This document shows, one piece after another, positions 61,380-64,000 of a stretch of DNA of 64,000 nt. Positions within the stretch are counted from its first letter, which is position 1. Each line of letters starts with the position of its first letter. Location of the stretch: NCBI RefSeq assembly GCF_035784015.1, contig NZ_JALKOW010000003.1; one strand, 5' to 3'. Position numbers and translations under genes: made by a program. The DNA comes from Comamonas sp009360615. GTDB taxonomy: Bacteria; Pseudomonadota; Gammaproteobacteria; Burkholderiales; Burkholderiaceae_C. The notes under the pieces are model-generated. The model saw only the letters and a program-made list of their open reading frames with translations, was not told where the DNA came from and searched no databases.

Positions 61380-62597
61380 ATGGCAAGCGCAGCGTCCAAG
61401 GGAATCAAGGAATTTCTCTTCGAGTGGGAAGGCAAGGACCGCAACGGCAAGATCGTTCGCGGGGAAACCCGCGCCGGTGGAGAAAATCAGATCCAGGCCA
61501 TGCTGCGCCGCCAGGGCGTGACTCCGTCCAAGATCAAGAAGCGCAGGACCCGCGGCGGCAAGAAGATCAAGCCCAAGGACATTGCGCTCTTCACACGCCA
61601 GCTGGCCACCATGATGAAAGCCGGCGTGCCGCTGCTGCAGTCTTTCGACATTGTGGGCCGGGGCAACACCAACCCCAACGTCACCAAGCTGCTCAACGAC
61701 ATCCGATCCGATGTGGAGACCGGCACCTCCCTGAGCGCGGCCTTTCGCAAGTTTCCGCTCTATTTCGACAGCCTCTACTGCAACCTGGTGGAGGCCGGCG
61801 AGGCCGCCGGTATTCTCGAATCGCTGCTGGACCGTCTGGCGACCTACATGGAAAAGACGGAAGCCATCAAGTCCAAGATCAAGTCGGCGCTGATGTACCC
61901 CACGTCGGTCATGATCGTGGCCTTTGTCGTGGTGACCGTGATCATGATTTTCGTGATTCCTGCCTTCAAGGAGGTCTTTACCTCCTTTGGCGCCGACCTG
62001 CCCGCACCCACGTTGCTGGTGATGGGCATCAGCGAGTATTTTGTGCAGTACTGGTGGCTGATCTTCGGCGTGCTGGGCGGCGGCATCTACTTCTTCATGC
62101 AGGCCTGGAAGCGCAACGAACGCGTGCAGCAATTCATGGATCGCACCATGCTCAAGCTGCCCATCTTCGGCGTGCTGATCGAGAAATCCTGCGTGGCCCG
62201 ATGGACCCGCACGCTGTCCACCATGTTTGCCGCCGGCGTCCCGCTGGTCGAGGCCCTGGACTCCGTGGGAGGTGCCTCAGGCAACTACCTTTACAAAAAC
62301 GCCACCGACAAGATTCAGCAGGAAGTCTCCACGGGCACCAGCCTCACGGTTGCCATGGCCAATGCCAACATCTTTCCTTCCATGGTGCTGCAGATGTGCG
62401 CCATCGGTGAGGAATCGGGTGCCATCGACCACATGCTGGGCAAAGCTGCCGACTTCTATGAAAGCGAAGTCGACGAGATGGTGGCGGGCCTGTCCAGCCT
62501 GATGGAGCCCATCATCATCGTCTTCCTGGGCACCCTGATCGGCGGCATCGTGGTGTCCATGTATCTGCCGATCTTCAAGCTGGGTCAAGTGGTCTGA
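61380..62597 (+). CDS. pilC: Type IV pilus inner-membrane platform protein PilC
   Basis: A 405-residue T2SSF protein with two repeated helical domains (about 75-195 and 275-400), each followed by a membrane segment. Motifs IALFTRQLATMMKAGVPLLQSFDIV and CVARWTRTLSTMFAAGVPLVEAL begin the repeats. It is the platform through which PilB moves pilins. The stop overlaps the pilD ATG by one base (TGATG). Confidence 0.96.
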   Translation: MASAASKGIKEFLFEWEGKDRNGKIVRGETRAGGENQIQAMLRRQGVTPSKIKKRRTRGGKKIKPKDIALFTRQLATMMKAGVPLLQSFDIVGRGNTNPNVTKLLNDIRSDVETGTSLSAAFRKFPLYFDSLYCNLVEAGEAAGILESLLDRLATYMEKTEAIKSKIKSALMYPTSVMIVAFVVVTVIMIFVIPAFKEVFTSFGADLPAPTLLVMGISEYFVQYWWLIFGVLGGGIYFFMQAWKRNERVQQFMDRTMLKLPIFGVLIEKSCVARWTRTLSTMFAAGVPLVEALDSVGGASGNYLYKNATDKIQQEVSTGTSLTVAMANANIFPSMVLQMCAIGEESGAIDHMLGKAADFYESEVDEMVAGLSSLMEPIIIVFLGTLIGGIVVSMYLPIFKLGQVV

Positions 62598-63466
62598 TGA
62601 TTTCCGAACTGGTGTTGAATGCCGCTGTCGGCGGCGTCCTGGGCTTGCTGATCGGCAGCTTTCTGAATGTGGTGATCCACCGCCTGCCGCTGATGATGGA
62701 GCAGGAATGGCACGCCGAAGGTGCCCAGTGGGCCGAGGAACAGAAGGACAAAGGCGCCAGGATCGAGCTGCCGCCCGCCAAGCCTGCCGTCACGCTGAGC
62801 AAGCCCCGTTCGCGCTGCCCGCACTGCGGCCATGAGATCGTCTGGTACGAGAACATCCCCGTGCTCAGCTATCTGTTTCTGCGCGGCCGCTGCGCCCAGT
62901 GCCAAAAGCCCATCAGCCTGCGCTACCCCCTGGTGGAACTGGTCTGCGCCGCGCTGTTCGCCTTCTGCCTGGGCCGCGATGGCCTGACCGCCACCGGCTT
63001 TGCCTGGTGCGGCTTCAGCGCGGCGCTGCTGGCGCTGGCACTGATCGACTGGGACACCACATTCCTGCCGGACTCCATCACTCTGCCCCTGCTCTGGGCC
63101 GGACTGATCGCCTCCGCCCTTCAATGGACCCAGGTGCCATTGCCGCAGTCGCTGTGGGGCGCCGTCGCAGGCTATCTGTCGCTATGGCTGATCTTCTGGG
63201 CTTTCAAGCTGGCCACGGGCAAGGAAGGCATGGGCTATGGCGACTTCAAGCTCTTTGCCGCGCTTGGCACCTGGTTCGGCTGGCCGGCACTGGTGCCCAT
63301 CATTCTCATGGCCTCGGTCGTGGGAGCCGTCATCGGCATTGCGCTCAAGATCAACAGCCAGCTGCGCGAAGGCGGCTATATACCCTTCGGCCCCTTTCTC
63401 GCTGGCGGCGGTTTCGTCAGCCTGATCTGGGGCCCCCAGGCCGTGCTCGGCTTTGTGGGTCTGTAA
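62597..63466 (+). CDS. pilD: Prepilin peptidase/N-methyltransferase PilD
   Basis: A 289-residue bifunctional membrane aspartyl protease that cleaves prepilin leaders and methylates the new N-terminus. The N-terminal domain holds the zinc tetracysteine site (CPHCGHEIVWYE and CAQCQKPISLRYPLVE). Catalytic aspartates are in ALIDWDTTFLPD and the GxGD motif GYGDFKLFA. About eight membrane segments. pilD is coupled to pilC; coaE follows 3 bases later. Confidence 0.96.
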   Translation: MISELVLNAAVGGVLGLLIGSFLNVVIHRLPLMMEQEWHAEGAQWAEEQKDKGARIELPPAKPAVTLSKPRSRCPHCGHEIVWYENIPVLSYLFLRGRCAQCQKPISLRYPLVELVCAALFAFCLGRDGLTATGFAWCGFSAALLALALIDWDTTFLPDSITLPLLWAGLIASALQWTQVPLPQSLWGAVAGYLSLWLIFWAFKLATGKEGMGYGDFKLFAALGTWFGWPALVPIILMASVVGAVIGIALKINSQLREGGYIPFGPFLAGGGFVSLIWGPQAVLGFVGL

Positions 63467-63469
63467 GCC

Positions 63470-64000
63470 ATGCAAGCCTTGTCCGAGCGCTCACCATTCA
63501 GACTGGGACTGACGGGCGGCATTGGCAGCGGCAAAAGCACGGTTGCAGCCAGGCTGCAGGCCTGCGGTGCCACGCTGATCGACGCCGACCATATCTCGCG
63601 CAGCCTGACGGCAAGCGGCGGCATGGCCCTGCCTTTTATAGCCCAGGCTTTTGGCGCCGACCTGATCGATGCCCAGGGCGCTCTCGACCGTGCGCGCATG
63701 CGCGCGCTGGTCTTTGCCGATCCGTCTTCGCGCCAGCGCCTGGAAGCCATTCTCCACCCGCTGATCGCCGAGCAGACGCGCCAGCAGCTCGCAGCAGCCG
63801 TGGCCGCCGGCAGCAAGCTCATCGTGCACGACATCCCTTTGCTGGTGGAATCCGGCCACTGGCGAGCACGGCTGGATGGGGTGCTGGTCGTGGACTGCCG
63901 CGAGAGCACGCAGACAGAGCGCGTCATGGCGCGCAGCGCTCTGAGCCGCGAGGCCGTGCAGGCCATCATCGACGCCCAGGCCACGCGGTCGCAGCGCCTG
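63470..64000 (+). CDS. coaE: Dephospho-CoA kinase, C-terminally cut by the window edge
   Basis: The first 177 codons of a CoaE, the last step of coenzyme A synthesis. P-loop LTGGIGSGKST (14-24), IDADHISR (Asp in the substrate region) and HDIPLLVESG are all typical. The gene begins 3 bases after the pilD stop and continues past the window. The pilBCD-coaE order is widespread in proteobacteria. Confidence 0.95.
   Translation, partial: MQALSERSPFRLGLTGGIGSGKSTVAARLQACGATLIDADHISRSLTASGGMALPFIAQAFGADLIDAQGALDRARMRALVFADPSSRQRLEAILHPLIAEQTRQQLAAAVAAGSKLIVHDIPLLVESGHWRARLDGVLVVDCRESTQTERVMARSALSREAVQAIIDAQATRSQRL

Overview
The window is a contiguous stretch of chromosome from a betaproteobacterium of the family Comamonadaceae, most likely Comamonas or a close relative. 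This is inferred from gene order and protein character: mutM | TPR-lolB-ispE-tRNA-prs-rplY-pth, rplU-rpmA-obgE-proB, ispB-tRNA-pilBCD-coaE, orphan Bug-type binding proteins, and a degenerate GC-rich intergenic repeat that recurs at gene 3' ends. Base composition is high GC, and many antisense frames are open for that reason alone. No prophage, insertion sequence, integrase, CRISPR array or rRNA operon was seen. Both tRNA genes look like ordinary housekeeping loci.

Layout. 1-6 kb: 5' end of mutM (leftward), then rightward TPR protein, lolB, ispE, tRNA-Gln, prs, rplY and pth, with a two-hairpin leader before rplY. 6-12 kb: a leftward YfhL-type ferredoxin and a complete Dpp-like peptide ABC transporter with the binding protein last. 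12-15 kb: a LysR regulator divergent from a frameshifted tautomerase gene, with a large palindrome between them, then LysE and EamA exporters. 15-31 kb: a long leftward run of folE, an EEP phosphatase/nuclease, nudB, aspS, DUF502, FmdB, a sodium/solute symporter, ubiB, ubiJ, a Tim44-like protein, ubiE, DUF971, HIT and a 1305-residue FAD/Fe-S oxidoreductase. 31-37 kb: ugpBAEC and ugpQ (glycerol-3-phosphate and glycerophosphodiester uptake), preceded by direct repeats resembling a PhoB box. 37-43 kb: two orphan Bug binding proteins, a Sel1-repeat protein, an N-formylglutamate amidohydrolase and a LysR regulator. 43-50 kb: a small membrane protein, hemA, prfA, a secreted dikinase-like protein, prmC, grxD and an RNase H-like gene. 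50-59 kb: a CNNM/CBS protein, lytic transglycosylase, proS, rppH, proB, obgE, rpmA, rplU and ispB. 59-64 kb: tRNA-Pro, pilB, pilC, pilD and the start of coaE.

Functional threads. Isoprenoid and quinone synthesis is well represented (ispE, ispB, ubiE, ubiJ, ubiB). Translation is a second theme (rplY, pth, aspS, proS, prfA, prmC, rplU, rpmA, obgE and two tRNAs). The AspRS carries residues associated with non-discriminating enzymes, which would imply a transamidation route to Asn-tRNA. The ugp cluster forms a phosphate-scavenging module. The least familiar gene is at 46176-48152. It has a signal peptide, a swivelling phosphohistidine-like segment and a C-terminal PPDK-type ATP-grasp domain, the domain order seen in glucan water dikinases, and it sits between prfA and prmC.
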